Positions 29,485 through 41,677 of a stretch of DNA of 64,000 nucleotides are shown here, piece after piece. The stretch spans positions 1,647,842 to 1,711,841 of the forward strand of contig NZ_KB223527.1 of the NCBI RefSeq assembly GCF_000331575.1, in the 5' to 3' direction. The translations under genes and the position numbers were made by a program. The notes under the pieces were generated by a model. That model saw only the letters and a list, made by a program, of their open reading frames with translations, did no database searches and was not told the origin of the DNA. The stretch is from Calidifontibacillus oryziterrae. GTDB lineage: Bacteria; Bacillota; Bacilli; Bacillales; Bacillaceae_J. Every line of letters begins with the position of its first letter. Positions within the stretch are counted from its first letter, which is position 1.

Positions 29485-29599
29485 GATTTTTTAAATATGT
29501 AAAGTTGTTCCAATATAAATAGGCTGTTTGACTCATGTTGATGTCTAAGCTTTTAATTTACTAGCATGAGATGGATATCTATCATCATCTAAAAAATAC

Positions 29600-29634
29600 A
29601 AAAAATAGCACCCCCATAGTTGAAGGTGCCGTTC
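29600..29634 (-). terminator. Intrinsic terminator of pyrG
   Basis: Minus strand: GGCACC, 12-nt loop, GGTGCT then ATTTTTTGTATTTTTT. Confidence 0.75.
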
Positions 29635-29715
29635 TACAATTATTCGCTTGAACATATTTGATCGATTAACTTAATTAATGGTCGATTAACTTAATTAAAG
29701 ATATTGATGGCTTAA

Positions 29716-31579
<1,864 letters not shown>

Positions 31580-31821
31580 TTATACTATCATCCACTGAAT
31601 ATTGATAGTACAATGCAATGTTGTGATCATTTCTTTTACTACTATTTGATTATTTTACAATAACTAGAGGATAACACTATTATATAGTATAACCAATAGG
31701 CCTTTAGCTTCCTTTCAATCTTTATGCTTTAGTATTGCATATTCAATTTATCGGGCGTGAATACTTAATATCCCCATTAATAAGCTTACATTCTAAAGCA
31801 AATATTCTAATAGTAGAAAGC

Positions 31822-31929
31822 AAAAAAAGTGCCACCCTTAAACAGGGAGCACTTTTACATTCATACAAACATTTTACTGTTTTATGAGAGCCCAAGATAG
31901 ATTGTACCGATTTCATAAATTAAAGTCAA
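31822..31929 (-). promoter_or_regulatory. pyrG promoter and CTP-responsive attenuator
   Basis: Minus strand TTGACT (31929), 17 nt, TACAAT (31901-31906), 7 nt, then a GGGCTC start at 31893. A terminator follows: AAAGTGCTCCCT, loop, AGGGTGGCACTTT then T-run (31822-31856). In B. subtilis low CTP causes repeated G addition at GGGC, and the poly-G pairs with the pyrimidine-rich 5' arm of the terminator. The same parts (GGGC start, CUCCCU arm) are present here. Confidence 0.85.
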
Positions 31930-31970
31930 GATAGAAAACTGTCATGAATCGACTTTTCTATTTTCCTTTT

Positions 31971-32030
31971 CCGAACCTCTCATGACTAAAGTAAGGCGTG
32001 TTCTGGGCTAAGTCATAAAATAAATCGCAA
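31971..32030 (-). repeat. Dispersed palindromic element, copy 5
   Basis: Minus strand: TTATTTTATGACTTAGCCCAG, then TTACTTTAGTCATGAGAGG. It starts within about 10 bp of the rpoE stop, taking the place of a terminator, and ends just upstream of the pyrG -35. Confidence 0.65.
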
Positions 32031-32037
32031 TATATAT

Positions 32038-32652
32038 TTATTCATCTTCTTCTTCGTCAATTAATAATTCATCCTCTAAGTCATCGTCTGAATCGTCATT
32101 TGAATCATCAAAATCATCATCTAGATCAAATTCATCTTCATCGAGGAGATCTTCTTCACTATCATCGTCCTCATCAAAATCATCTAAGTCATCGAAGTCC
32201 TCATCGTCTTCAATATCATCATCTTCTTCGTCTAATTCTTCCTCCAGATCTTCTTCGCTGTAGTCATCGTCATCATCATAGCTCTCATCATCAAAATCTT
32301 CATCATAATCATCAAAATCTTCTTCATCTTTAATAGGCTTTTTCTTGCCTTTTTTCTTTTTAGGCTTCGCAGGCACATGTACTTCTTCATCAATTTGATC
32401 ATATGGGTACCATTTTTTTAGACCCCAGCGGTTTTCACCAATGCTCAAAAAGCGGCCATCTACATTTATGTCAGTATAAAATTGTGCAATGCGTTCTTCT
32501 TTTTGTTCCTGTGTTAAGCCTTTTAATTCTGCAACTTTATCAAATAGTTCATAGAAACTAATTGCCTGCTTTTCTTCTTCTAAAAGCAAATAAGCAATTT
32601 CAATCATTGCCAGCTCTTGGATTTGTTCACTTGTTAGCTGTGAAATACTCAT
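32038..32652 (-). CDS. rpoE: RNA polymerase delta subunit
   Basis: Gram-positive RNA polymerase subunit that increases recycling and promoter selectivity and assists nucleotide sensing at initiation. The N-terminal HARE-HTH domain (about 1-90; SQLTSEQIQELAMIEIAYLL, then GRFLSIGENRWGLKKWYPYD) is followed by a basic bridge KPKKKKGKKKP (about 97-107) and a disordered Asp/Glu tail to residue 204. B. subtilis RpoE is about 173 residues, so the acidic tail is about 30 residues longer here. The start follows GAGAGGGGTTGCC. Confidence 0.95.
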   Translation of the reverse strand: MSISQLTSEQIQELAMIEIAYLLLEEEKQAISFYELFDKVAELKGLTQEQKEERIAQFYTDINVDGRFLSIGENRWGLKKWYPYDQIDEEVHVPAKPKKKKGKKKPIKDEEDFDDYDEDFDDESYDDDDDYSEEDLEEELDEEDDDIEDDEDFDDLDDFDEDDDSEEDLLDEDEFDLDDDFDDSNDDSDDDLEDELLIDEEEDE

Positions 32653-33083
32653 TATTAGGCAACCCCTCTCAATTTATTTACATGAAAAATTTAAATGTAT
32701 GTATGTTCCTACATGATTTCATGAGATGTATTTATTATTATGAAAATCATACCATTCATTATAAACAAATCTACATATAATATGCTAGAGGAATAGTTAG
32801 TTTTTTCGGAAAAAAATTGGTTTATTTGCTTTCACCCTATTGGTCTCACTCGAGCAGTCTTGTAGTTGTATAATTTTGTGGAGTTTTTCGCCTTTCCTTG
32901 GGCAAGTTGTTTTTCATTTTATTTGACTAGCATTAAGAAGAGGGAAACCTTACAAAAATTATAGGTTCCCCTCTCTAAATTTATATAGAGCTAAAAATAA
33001 CGAAGTACTCTTCAACAATTGTTCATTGTCTACTTAATGCGTATACTTTCATACTTCTTTGGTATTGGCCGAAATACTCACTA
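32653..33083. other. rpoE promoter region and icmF 3' region
   Basis: A TATAAT at about 32776 (minus) may be the rpoE -10, with a poor -35. The icmF terminator lies at 32939-32977. At 33053-33070 a 21-bp near copy of the icmF 3' end occurs (see the icmF duplication). Confidence 0.45.
32939..32977 (-). terminator. Intrinsic terminator of the icmF operon
   Basis: AGAGGGAAACCT and AGGTTCCCCTCT pair in a 12-bp stem with one A-C type mismatch; a modest T tract follows on the minus strand (TCTTAATG). Confidence 0.65.
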
Positions 33084-36000
33084 CTACATATTTCTGCGGT
33101 ATTGACCGCCAACCTCATATAATGCTGATGTGATTTGTCCTAAGCTTGCAACTTTAACCGTTTCCATTAGCTCTTCAAAAATGTTTCCACCAGATACTGC
33201 AACTTGTTTTAGCTTTGCTAATGCTGCATCCACTTCACCGGCATGTGCTTCTTGGAATTCTCGTAGGTTATTAATTTGCGTTTCCTTTTCTTCCTTCGTA
33301 GCACGAGCCAGTTCAATGCTGTTCATTTCCTCTTCTGAAGGTGGATTTGGATTCAAGTAAGTGTTAACGCCGATAATTGGTAGTTCACCACTATGTTTTT
33401 TATGCTCATAGTACATTGATTCCTCTTGAATCTTGCTACGTTGATATTGAGTTTCCATTGCCCCAAGTACGCCACCACGGTCGTTAATGCGTTCGAATTC
33501 TTGTAATACTGCTTCTTCAACAAGATCTGTTAACTCTTCAAGAATGAATGAACCTTGCATTGGGTTTTCATTTTTTGTTAAGCCAAATTCTTTCGTAATA
33601 ATCATTTGGATCGCCATTGCCCGTCGTACAGACTCTTCGGTTGGTGTCGTAATCGCTTCATCATATGCATTTGTATGAAGTGAATTACAGTTATCCATAA
33701 TCGCAATTAACGCTTGGAGTGTTGTACGAATATCATTAAAGTCTATTTCCTGAGCATGTAAAGAACGACCAGATGTTTGGATATGGTATTTTAACTTTTG
33801 GCTCCGCTCGTTTGCGCCATACATTTCCCTCATGACAACAGACCAAATTCTGCGGGCAACACGACCTAATACTGTGTATTCAGGGTCAAGACCATTAGAA
33901 AAGAAGAATGATAGATTCGGTGCGAACTCATCGATATCCATGCCGCGGCTTAAATAGTATTCAACATATGTGAAGCCGTTTGCGAGTGTGAAAGCAAGCT
34001 GAGAAATTGGGTTCGCTCCAGCTTCAGCGATGTGGTATCCGGAAATGGATACAGAATAATAGTTACGAACCTTATGGTCAATAAAGTATTGCTGAATGTC
34101 TCCCATCATCCTAAGGGCAAATTCGGTTGAGAAAATACACGTATTTTGACCTTGGTCTTCTTTTAAAATATCAGCTTGAACGGTACCACGAACTGTTTGT
34201 AATGTACATTCTTTAATTTCGATAAATTCCTCAACAGTAGGGATTCGACCATTGTCCTGTTCAAACTTTTTCACTTGCTGATCGATTGCCGTATTCATGA
34301 AAAATGCAAGCATGATTGGTGCCGGGCCGTTAATCGTCATCGATACTGACGTTGACGGTGCACAAAGGTCAAAGCCGTCATATAACTTTTTCATGTCCTC
34401 TAACGTACAAATACTAACTCCACTTTCGCCAACTTTTCCATATATATCTGGACGATAGTCTGGATCTTCTCCATATAATGTAACAGAGTCAAAGGCTGTA
34501 CTTAGCCGTTTGGCATTATCATCCTTCGATAAATAGTGGAAGCGACGGTTTGTGCGTTCCGGCGTTCCTTCGCCAGCAAACTGGCGCTTTGGATCCTCAC
34601 CCTCACGTTTGAAAGGGAATACCCCAGCTGTATACGGGAAAAAGCCTGGTGTATTTTCTTTATAAACCCAGCGTAAAATTTCGCCCCAATCTTCATATTT
34701 CGGTAGCGTAACCTTTGGAATATCAAGACCAGAAAGGCTTTTCGTTGTTAATTCAGTCCTGATTTCTTTATCGCGAACCTTTGTGATAAATTCTTTTCCA
34801 CTGTATTGCACAAGACGGCTAGGCCACTCTTGTAAAATTTTCTTAGACTCTGGTGTTAATCTTTCCTCAATTGAGGCCTTCAAAGCCTGCAGAGATTGAA
34901 TAAGGTCTTTGTTTGTTTCACGAGCAGCTAACACCTCAATTGTTCCCTGTACTTGGAATAATTGGCGTGCGATTATTACTTGTTGCTCTGCTTTTTTATG
35001 ATAATTACGAACAGTATCAGCAATATCACGTAAATAGTGACGACGGCTATTAGGAATGATGACATTTTGTTTCGATACATCTGATGTTTTTTGAAGGTTC
35101 GTGGACCATTCACCACCAAATTTTTGCTGAATAGTTTCTAGAAGTGCTACAAACAATGTATTTGTGCCTTCATCATTAAATTGACTTGCGATTGTACCGT
35201 AAACTGGCATTTCCTCTAAATCCTTATCAAACAAGTTATGGCTGCGTTGATATTGCTTGCGAACTTGTTGAAGTGCATCCTCTGAGCCTTTACGTTCGAA
35301 TTTATTAATCACAATTAAGTCAGCGTAGTCAATCATATCGATTTTTTCGAGCTGTGAAGGTGCTCCAAATTCGCTTGTCATCACATACATTGAAATATCT
35401 GTTACTTCTGTTATGCCAGCGTCTCCTTGACCAATTCCGCTCGTTTCAACAATAATCAAATCAAAGCTCGCTGCTTTCACAACTTGAAGTGCTTCTTTAA
35501 TTGATGATGATAGCTCTGACTTTGATTTTCGAGTAGCAAGACTGCGCATGTAAACACGAGGATTAAAAATAGCGTTCATTCGAATGCGGTCACCTAATAA
35601 CGCACCCCCCGTTTTTTGCTTCGTCGGGTCAATTGAAAGAATTGCTACTTTTTTCTCAGGAATTTCATTTAAGAAACGGCGAATTAGTTCATCTGTAAGC
35701 GAGCTTTTCCCCGCTCCGCCTGTTCCTGTTATCCCAATAATCGGAACTTTTTTCTCTAATGTTTTAATTTTTGCTAAAGCTGTTTGAGCGGCAGCAGCAA
35801 CTTCTTCATTTGCTGTTACCATATTCTCAGCAAGTGTAATGTATTTTGCAATTGTCTTATGGTCGCCTTCCTTGATTAAGTCAAGGTCTTCATTTTTTAG
35901 TTGTGATTCTGTTTGGAAATCACATTCCTGAACCATGACATTAATCATTCCCTGTAAGCCAAGTTCACGGCCATCATCCGGTGAAAAAATGCGAGCAATT

Positions 36001-36350
36001 CCGTAGTCATGGAGTTCTTTAATTTCACGTGGAATGATAACACCCCCGCCACCGCCGTATATGCGGATATGGGATGCTCCTCTTTCTTTTAGAAGGTCAT
36101 ACATGTACTTGAAATATTCAACATGTCCACCTTGATAGGATGATATCGCGATGCCTTGAACATCTTCTTGAATTGCTGCATTAACAACCTCCTCTACTGA
36201 GCGATTGTGACCTAAATGAATGACCTCGGCTCCACTTGACTGAAGAATTCTTCTCATTATATTAATTGATGCATCATGACCATCAAATAGGCTTGACGCC
36301 GTTACAAAACGAACATGATTTTTCGGACGATAAATTTCTACTTCACTCAT
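33084..36350 (-). CDS. icmF: Fused isobutyryl-CoA mutase with GTPase chaperone (IcmF)
   Basis: Adenosylcobalamin enzyme isomerising isobutyryl-CoA and n-butyryl-CoA; some homologues act on pivalyl- or isovaleryl-CoA. The 1088 residues combine a B12 domain (about 1-145; DGHDAS at 23-28 supplies the cobalt-ligand His25, GYGGGGG-like IYGGGGG at 98-103), a MeaB-like G domain (Walker [13 protein letters not shown] at 206-217; NKFE base-recognition) that loads and protects cobalamin, and the substrate domain (about 530-1050). It starts 3 bp after the TetR stop, with GGGGGAG as ribosome site, so the two are translationally coupled. B. subtilis lacks this gene. Confidence 0.95.
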   Translation of the reverse strand: MSEVEIYRPKNHVRFVTASSLFDGHDASINIMRRILQSSGAEVIHLGHNRSVEEVVNAAIQEDVQGIAISSYQGGHVEYFKYMYDLLKERGASHIRIYGGGGGVIIPREIKELHDYGIARIFSPDDGRELGLQGMINVMVQECDFQTESQLKNEDLDLIKEGDHKTIAKYITLAENMVTANEEVAAAAQTALAKIKTLEKKVPIIGITGTGGAGKSSLTDELIRRFLNEIPEKKVAILSIDPTKQKTGGALLGDRIRMNAIFNPRVYMRSLATRKSKSELSSSIKEALQVVKAASFDLIIVETSGIGQGDAGITEVTDISMYVMTSEFGAPSQLEKIDMIDYADLIVINKFERKGSEDALQQVRKQYQRSHNLFDKDLEEMPVYGTIASQFNDEGTNTLFVALLETIQQKFGGEWSTNLQKTSDVSKQNVIIPNSRRHYLRDIADTVRNYHKKAEQQVIIARQLFQVQGTIEVLAARETNKDLIQSLQALKASIEERLTPESKKILQEWPSRLVQYSGKEFITKVRDKEIRTELTTKSLSGLDIPKVTLPKYEDWGEILRWVYKENTPGFFPYTAGVFPFKREGEDPKRQFAGEGTPERTNRRFHYLSKDDNAKRLSTAFDSVTLYGEDPDYRPDIYGKVGESGVSICTLEDMKKLYDGFDLCAPSTSVSMTINGPAPIMLAFFMNTAIDQQVKKFEQDNGRIPTVEEFIEIKECTLQTVRGTVQADILKEDQGQNTCIFSTEFALRMMGDIQQYFIDHKVRNYYSVSISGYHIAEAGANPISQLAFTLANGFTYVEYYLSRGMDIDEFAPNLSFFFSNGLDPEYTVLGRVARRIWSVVMREMYGANERSQKLKYHIQTSGRSLHAQEIDFNDIRTTLQALIAIMDNCNSLHTNAYDEAITTPTEESVRRAMAIQMIITKEFGLTKNENPMQGSFILEELTDLVEEAVLQEFERINDRGGVLGAMETQYQRSKIQEESMYYEHKKHSGELPIIGVNTYLNPNPPSEEEMNSIELARATKEEKETQINNLREFQEAHAGEVDAALAKLKQVAVSGGNIFEELMETVKVASLGQITSALYEVGGQYRRNM

Positions 36351-36353
36351 CTC

Positions 36354-37004
36354 CTACTCCCCCTTAGAGTTAACCATAGTATCCTTTACCATTATACCGT
36401 GTAGTAAATGGTTAATTTGCAGCTCCGTGTATTGTTCTAGTGTATACATATTTCTTAATGCCCAACGGCGAAATCCCCACATTTGACCTTGAACAAAAAT
36501 ATTATGGGCAACTAGCTTAATCTCCTGTTCACTGAGCTCAAATTCTTTATTTTGTACACAGCCGATAATAACTTTTTCAAACATTGATACCATTTCAAGC
36601 TCTTTTTGCAATACATATGGAAGCGCATCCTTTGTTAATGATTTTGCTTCCTGATACATAACTAGAACTTCATCCTGTAATTCATCCATGACCTTAAAAT
36701 AAGATCTTACTGCCTCTTTTAAACTATTAATCGTGCCACGCTCCGTGTCAATGACTTCTTGAAGTCTAAGCTGAACGTGATCATAAATTGAGTCACATAC
36801 TAAATAAAGTACATCCTCTTTTTTTCGGATATATTCATATAGTGTGCCAATGCTAAATCCAGATGCCTTGGCAATTTCTCTTGTTGTACTTCGATGGAAG
36901 CCTTTTTTTATAAAAAGCTTAACAGCGCCTTTTATCATTTGGTCTCGCCGTTTTTCAATAAGCTTTTCATCTTTCACGGACGCGGGCACTTCACGTTTAT
37001 TCAA
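36354..37004 (-). CDS. TetR/AcrR-family regulator
   Basis: DNA-binding regulator likely controlling the surrounding acyl-CoA genes. The helix-turn-helix is near the N-terminus (AVKLFIKKGFHRSTTREIAK, then ASGFSIGTLYEYIRKKEDVL), and the C-terminal helical part should bind the inducer, probably an acyl-CoA. The TTG start at 37004 is chosen because AAAGGAG lies 8 nt before it; this gives 216 residues. The upstream in-frame ATG overlaps the acdA stop (TAATGA) but has no ribosome site. It sits between acdA and icmF in one unit. Its operator is not identified. Confidence 0.92.
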   Translation of the reverse strand: MNKREVPASVKDEKLIEKRRDQMIKGAVKLFIKKGFHRSTTREIAKASGFSIGTLYEYIRKKEDVLYLVCDSIYDHVQLRLQEVIDTERGTINSLKEAVRSYFKVMDELQDEVLVMYQEAKSLTKDALPYVLQKELEMVSMFEKVIIGCVQNKEFELSEQEIKLVAHNIFVQGQMWGFRRWALRNMYTLEQYTELQINHLLHGIMVKDTMVNSKGE

Positions 37005-37042
37005 AATTCCCACTCCTTTCGAGCAAGGATAGTTGTCGATCA

Positions 37043-38185
37043 TTAGTCAGCAATCAACATTCTGGAAATAACAAGACGTTGAATTTCTTGCGTTCCTTCG
37101 TAAATTTGAGTAATTTTCGCATCGCGCATGAAGCGTTCAACCGGATATTCCTTTGTATACCCATAGCCGCCAAACACCTGGACAGCATCAGTTGTAACCT
37201 TCATGGCTGTATCCCCTGCCATTAATTTAGCCATTGCAGATTCTTTCCCGTATGGAAGTCCTTCAGACTCTTTCCATGCTGCTTGATATGTTAAAAGTCT
37301 TGATGCCTCAACTGCTGTTGCCATATCTGCTAGCTTGAAACCGATTCCTTGTTGAAGAGCAATTGGTTTGCCAAACTGCTTGCGTTCCTTCGCGTAAGCA
37401 GTCGCTGCTTCTAATGCACCTTGTGCAATCCCTACCGCTTGGGCAGCAATACCGTTACGACCTCCATCAAGTGTCATCATCGCAATTTTGAAGCCTTCGC
37501 CTTCTTTCCCTAATAGGTTTTCTTTCGGTACACGACAGTCTTCAAAAATAATTTCTGTTGTAGGTGACGAACGAATACCTAATTTCTTTTCCTTCTTACC
37601 AACTGAGAAACCAGGGAAGTCTTTTTCTACTATAAACGCACTTACACCTTTTGTTTTTTGCTCTGGATCTGTTACAGCAAATACTACAAAAGTATCAGCA
37701 ACACTGCCATTTGTAATAAAGATTTTTGATCCATTTAAAATATATTCATCACCAACAAGCTTTGCGTTTGTTTTCATACCGCCAGCATCAGAACCTGCAC
37801 CCGGCTCTGTTAAACCGTATGCCCCAATTTTCTTACCTTCTGCCATTGGTTTTAAGTACTTTTGTTTTTGTTCTTCAGAGCCAAATTTGTAAATTGGCCA
37901 GCCTGCTAAGGAAACGTGCGCAGAAAGTGTTACTCCTGTTGATGCGCAAACACGTGAAAGTTCTTCAACTGCGATTACATATGCTAAATAATCAAATCCA
38001 CTTCCACCGTATTCCTCAGGCCATGGAATTCCTGTTAAGCCAAGCTCGGCCATTTGATCAAAAATCTCGCGATCAAAGCGCTCCTCTTCATCACGTTCAG
38101 CAGCTGTTGGAGCCACTACTTCATTTGCAAAGTCCCGTACCATTTTTCTTAGCATTTCATGCTCTTCAGATAATTGAAAATTCAT
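37043..38185 (-). CDS. acdA: Short-chain acyl-CoA dehydrogenase AcdA
   Basis: FAD enzyme oxidising butyryl-type acyl-CoA to the 2-enoyl-CoA and giving electrons to ETF. The 380 residues include [14 protein letters not shown] and FITNG (FAD/substrate), [20 protein letters not shown] and the catalytic Glu in [16 protein letters not shown]. The N-terminus [20 protein letters not shown] and [20 protein letters not shown] match B. subtilis AcdA. It is followed by tetR and icmF. About 60 percent of residues appear shared with the adjacent dehydrogenase, so the pair is probably an old duplication. Confidence 0.95.
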   Translation of the reverse strand: MNFQLSEEHEMLRKMVRDFANEVVAPTAAERDEEERFDREIFDQMAELGLTGIPWPEEYGGSGFDYLAYVIAVEELSRVCASTGVTLSAHVSLAGWPIYKFGSEEQKQKYLKPMAEGKKIGAYGLTEPGAGSDAGGMKTNAKLVGDEYILNGSKIFITNGSVADTFVVFAVTDPEQKTKGVSAFIVEKDFPGFSVGKKEKKLGIRSSPTTEIIFEDCRVPKENLLGKEGEGFKIAMMTLDGGRNGIAAQAVGIAQGALEAATAYAKERKQFGKPIALQQGIGFKLADMATAVEASRLLTYQAAWKESEGLPYGKESAMAKLMAGDTAMKVTTDAVQVFGGYGYTKEYPVERFMRDAKITQIYEGTQEIQRLVISRMLIAD

Positions 38186-38214
38186 GTTATTGTCCCCCTA
38201 ATTATTAATATTTA

Positions 38215-38395
38215 TATAATTTGTCATATGATCACTTTCTTTTTGCTTCGTTTGTCATGTGAGCTTTCTTTTAGCTTGGTTTGTCATGTGATCTTTTTTT
38301 TGCTTCGTTTGTCATGTGATCTTTTTTTTTGCTTCGTTTGCCATATGACCGCTTTCTTTTTGCTTGGTTTGCCATATGATCGCAAAACTGAAGGG
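38215..38395. repeat. About 30-bp degenerate tandem repeat, six copies
   Basis: TTTGYCATRTGATC then a T-rich CTTTTTTTGCTTSG tract repeated six times in the gap between the two acyl-CoA dehydrogenase genes. Confidence 0.88.
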
Positions 38396-38527
38396 TTTAA
38401 TGTTTTTTCGTCGCTTTCATCTAAATGAGTTTGACAGTTTTTTGGAAATTTCATCAATTGTCATTGGTCTGCTTTCCAATCGCCTGGATGTCATACTATT
38501 TCTTCCTTTTTTCGCTTCGAACCGTAT

Positions 38528-39661
38528 TTATAATTTGCGGCTGATAACAAGCCGTTGGATCTCACTTGTACCTTCATAGATCTCAGTAATTTTCGCATCA
38601 CGGAAATAACGCTCAACTGGATACTCTCTTGTATAGCCATAGCCGCCAAATACTTGGATTGCATCTGTCGTTACCTCAACAGCTGTACGCGAAGAAAATA
38701 GCTTTGCCATTGATGCTTCCTGCCCGCACTGAAGATTATTTGCCTTAAGATTAGCAGCCCGATAGACTAATAGCTTTGCGGCCTCAACTGCTGTCGCCAT
38801 ATCAGCAAGCTTAAAGCCGATTCCTTGTTGTAATGCAATTGGTTTGCCAAATTGCTTACGATCCTTTGCATAGTTAACGGCAGCCTCTAATGCTGCTTCG
38901 GCAATTCCCAATGCTTGCGATGCTATGCCTATACGTCCTGTATCTAGGTTTGCCATCGCAATTTTGAAGCCCTCGCCTTCTTGACCTAGTAGGTTTTCAA
39001 CCGGAACCTTACAATCTTCAAACGTTAGCTGAACCGTTTTGGAGCCATGGAGACCCATTTTATTTTCATTTTTTCCTACGATAAACCCCGGTGTATCCTT
39101 TTCGACAATAAACGCCGAAATCCCTTTACTTCCTTGCTCTGGGTCTGTAATTGCAAAGGCAATATAAATATCTGCTTCTCCACCGTTTGTAATAAATACC
39201 TTTGAGCCATTTAAAATGTAATGGTCGCCTTGTTTCACCGCACGGGTCTTTAAACTTCCAGCATCAGAACCCGCACTTGGCTCTGTTAACGCAAAGGCGC
39301 CTAAATATTCTCCCGTCGCAAGCTTAGGTATATACTTCTTCTTTTGTTCCTCATTGCCAAAATATAAAATCGGGTTCGTTCCAACTGATGTATGCACTGA
39401 TAAAATTACTCCGATTGTAGCGCTTACTCTTGAGAGTTCATTAATAGCAATAATGTATGATGTAAAATCCATCCCGGCACCGCCATATTGTTCAGGGATC
39501 GTAATCCCCATTAAACCAAGCTCGGCCATTTTATTTAAAATTTCCCGTGGAAATTCATGATGCTCTTCCATTCTTTCAATAAATGGTTCAATTTCAGTTT
39601 GAGCAAAATCACGGACCATTTTTCGCATCATTTCTTGTTCTTCTGTAAATCGCAGTTCCAT
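38528..39661 (-). CDS. mmgC: Acyl-CoA dehydrogenase (MmgC-like)
   Basis: Second FAD acyl-CoA dehydrogenase in the cluster, 377 residues. Motifs: [52 protein letters not shown] and catalytic Glu in [18 protein letters not shown]. Substrate range cannot be read from the sequence; MmgC in B. subtilis handles short-chain and branched substrates. The start [12 protein letters not shown] follows GGAGGGAAATCG. The gap to the next dehydrogenase is repeat-filled (342 bp), so separate promoters are possible. Confidence 0.92.
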   Translation of the reverse strand: MELRFTEEQEMMRKMVRDFAQTEIEPFIERMEEHHEFPREILNKMAELGLMGITIPEQYGGAGMDFTSYIIAINELSRVSATIGVILSVHTSVGTNPILYFGNEEQKKKYIPKLATGEYLGAFALTEPSAGSDAGSLKTRAVKQGDHYILNGSKVFITNGGEADIYIAFAITDPEQGSKGISAFIVEKDTPGFIVGKNENKMGLHGSKTVQLTFEDCKVPVENLLGQEGEGFKIAMANLDTGRIGIASQALGIAEAALEAAVNYAKDRKQFGKPIALQQGIGFKLADMATAVEAAKLLVYRAANLKANNLQCGQEASMAKLFSSRTAVEVTTDAIQVFGGYGYTREYPVERYFRDAKITEIYEGTSEIQRLVISRKL

Positions 39662-39899
39662 CGATTTCCCTCCTTTATTTCATTTCTCAAATTCAATTGG
39701 TAGCATCTATTAATAAACTATCGTTTTCAATGACTTTTTTTCATAACCAGTTACGTTGTATCTAGCTTCTTTTCTATTTCGTCCAGTATGCGTGACTAGC
39801 ATATTGTCAGAATGAACTTTTCCCATGGATGCGTGAGAGTCATAGCCTGTTTTGTTTAATAGGGCAATGTTGTTTATCTAGTTATTTTTATCATAAATA

Positions 39900-40751
39900 T
39901 TATTCGTATTTATAGAAGCCACGGCCTGATTTTTTACCTAGCCAGCCTGCTTTTACATACTTTCTTAGCAATGGACATGGGCGGTATTTTGAGTCACCAA
40001 AGCCTTCATATAGAACTTCCATAATGTATAGACAAGTATCTAAGCCAATAAAGTCTGCGAGCGTTAACGGACCCATCGGATGATTCATCCCAAGCTTCAT
40101 CACATCATCGATTGCCTCTTTTGTTGCTACACCTTCGTATAATGTATAAATTGCTTCATTAATCATTGGCATTAAAATTCTGTTTGAAACAAAGCCTGGG
40201 AAGTCATTTACTTCAACAGGTACTTTATTTAGCTTCTTCGTCATATCCTCGATTGCTGCATATACTTCATCAGCTGTTGCTAAGCCACGAATAATTTCAA
40301 CGAGCTTCATAACCGGTACTGGATTCATAAAATGCATGCCAATTACTTTCTCTGGACGATTTGTTACTGCCGCAATTTCTGTGATTGGAAGCGAAGACGT
40401 GTTTGACGCTAAAATTGCATGTGCTGGAGCAATTTCATCTAGTTGCTTAAAAATTTTACTTTTGATATCCATATTTTCGACTGCAGCTTCAATTACAAGG
40501 TCTACATTACTAGCAGAATTAATATCCAATGAAGTCGTTAAGTTAGCTAGGACTGCATCCATTTCTGCTTGCGTCATGCGATCTTTATCTACTTGGCGCT
40601 GTAAGTTCTTTGAAATGATCCCCATGCCACGGTCTACGAATTCCTGTTTTAAGTCTTGTAAAACAACATTGTAGCCTGCCATTGCACATACTTGTGCAAT
40701 CCCAGATCCCATTTGACCTGCACCAATTACCATTACTTTTTGAATACCCAT
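39900..40751 (-). CDS. mmgB: 3-hydroxybutyryl-CoA dehydrogenase
   Basis: NAD(P)-linked oxidation of 3-hydroxyacyl-CoA to 3-ketoacyl-CoA. The Rossmann motif VIGAGQMGSGIAQVCAMAG lies near the N-terminus; the catalytic His-Glu area is GMHFMNPVPVMKLVEII, and PGFVSNRILMPMINEA and NHPMGPLTLADFIGLD are typical. The ATG at 40751 follows GGGGGAC and gives 283 residues; an upstream TTG is within the ribosome site. With the thiolase upstream it forms the last steps of the predicted butyryl-CoA route. Confidence 0.95.
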   Translation of the reverse strand: MGIQKVMVIGAGQMGSGIAQVCAMAGYNVVLQDLKQEFVDRGMGIISKNLQRQVDKDRMTQAEMDAVLANLTTSLDINSASNVDLVIEAAVENMDIKSKIFKQLDEIAPAHAILASNTSSLPITEIAAVTNRPEKVIGMHFMNPVPVMKLVEIIRGLATADEVYAAIEDMTKKLNKVPVEVNDFPGFVSNRILMPMINEAIYTLYEGVATKEAIDDVMKLGMNHPMGPLTLADFIGLDTCLYIMEVLYEGFGDSKYRPCPLLRKYVKAGWLGKKSGRGFYKYE

Positions 40752-40873
40752 TGTTTTGTCCCCCAATTCTTTTTTTGTACTAGATTTTCTATGTTAATTA
40801 TTTTTAGTAGTTTGATAGTTTTTTCGACTTAATTTTTTGTATGAAAAAATCAAACGAAGTGGAAGTTGGCCTG

Positions 40874-41664
40874 AGTTCGGACTCGATTTCGCTTCTTTGG
40901 CCTTTTTCTGTCCGAATTCGCACGTAGTTCGGACTCGATTTCGCTCCACCGGCCTTTTTCTGTCCGAATTCATACCTAGTTCGGACTCGATTTCGCTTCT
41001 TTGGCCTTTTTCTGTCCGAATTCATACCTAGTTCGGACTCGATTTCGCTTCGTTGGCCTTTTTCTGTCCGAATTCATACCTAGTTCGGACTCGATTTCGC
41101 TTCTTTGGCCTTTTTCTGTCCGAATTCGCACGTAGTTCGGACTCGATTTCGCTCCACCGGCCTTTTTCTGTCCGAATTCATACCTAGTTCGGACTCGATT
41201 TCGCTTCTTTGGCCTTTTTCTGTCCGAATTCGCACGTAGTTCGGACTCGATTTCGCTTCTTTGGCCTTTTTCTGTCCGAATTCGCACCTAGTTCGGACTC
41301 AATTTCGCTTCTACGGCCTTTTTCTGTCCGAATTCATACCTAGTTCGGACTCGATTTCGCTCCACCGGCCTATTTCTGTCCGAATTCGCACGTATTTCAG
41401 ACTCTATTTCGCTTCTACGGCCTTTTTCTGTCCGAATTCGCACCTAGTTCGGACTCAATTTCGCTCCACCGGCCTTTTTCTGTCCGAATTCATACCTAGT
41501 TCGGACTCAATTTCGCTCCACCGGCCTTTTTCTGTCCGAATTCGCACCTAGTTCGGACTCAATTTCGCTTCTTTGGCCTTTTTCTGTCCGAATTCGCACG
41601 TAGTTCGGACTCGATTTCGCTCCACCGGCCTTTTTCTGTCCGAATTCGTACCTAGTTCGGACTT
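40874..41664. repeat. Palindromic tandem array, 15 units of exactly 52 bp
   Basis: AGTTCGGACTCGATTTCGCT recurs every 52 bp from 40874 to 41654. Each unit then has a variable 7-bp piece (TCTTTGG, CCACCGG, TCTACGG or TCGTTGG), CCTTTTTCTGTCCGAATTC, and RYACSTAGTTCGGAC of the next. GTCCGAA and TTCGGAC form a hairpin at each junction. Nearly every unit has an EcoRI site (GAATTC). It fills the thiolase-mmgB gap. Confidence 0.96.
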
Positions 41665-41677
41665 CGATCTATTAACC

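Noticed and set aside
32100..32333. His-rich plus-strand frame inside rpoE
   Set aside because: It is the antisense shadow of the Asp/Glu tail of RNA polymerase delta.
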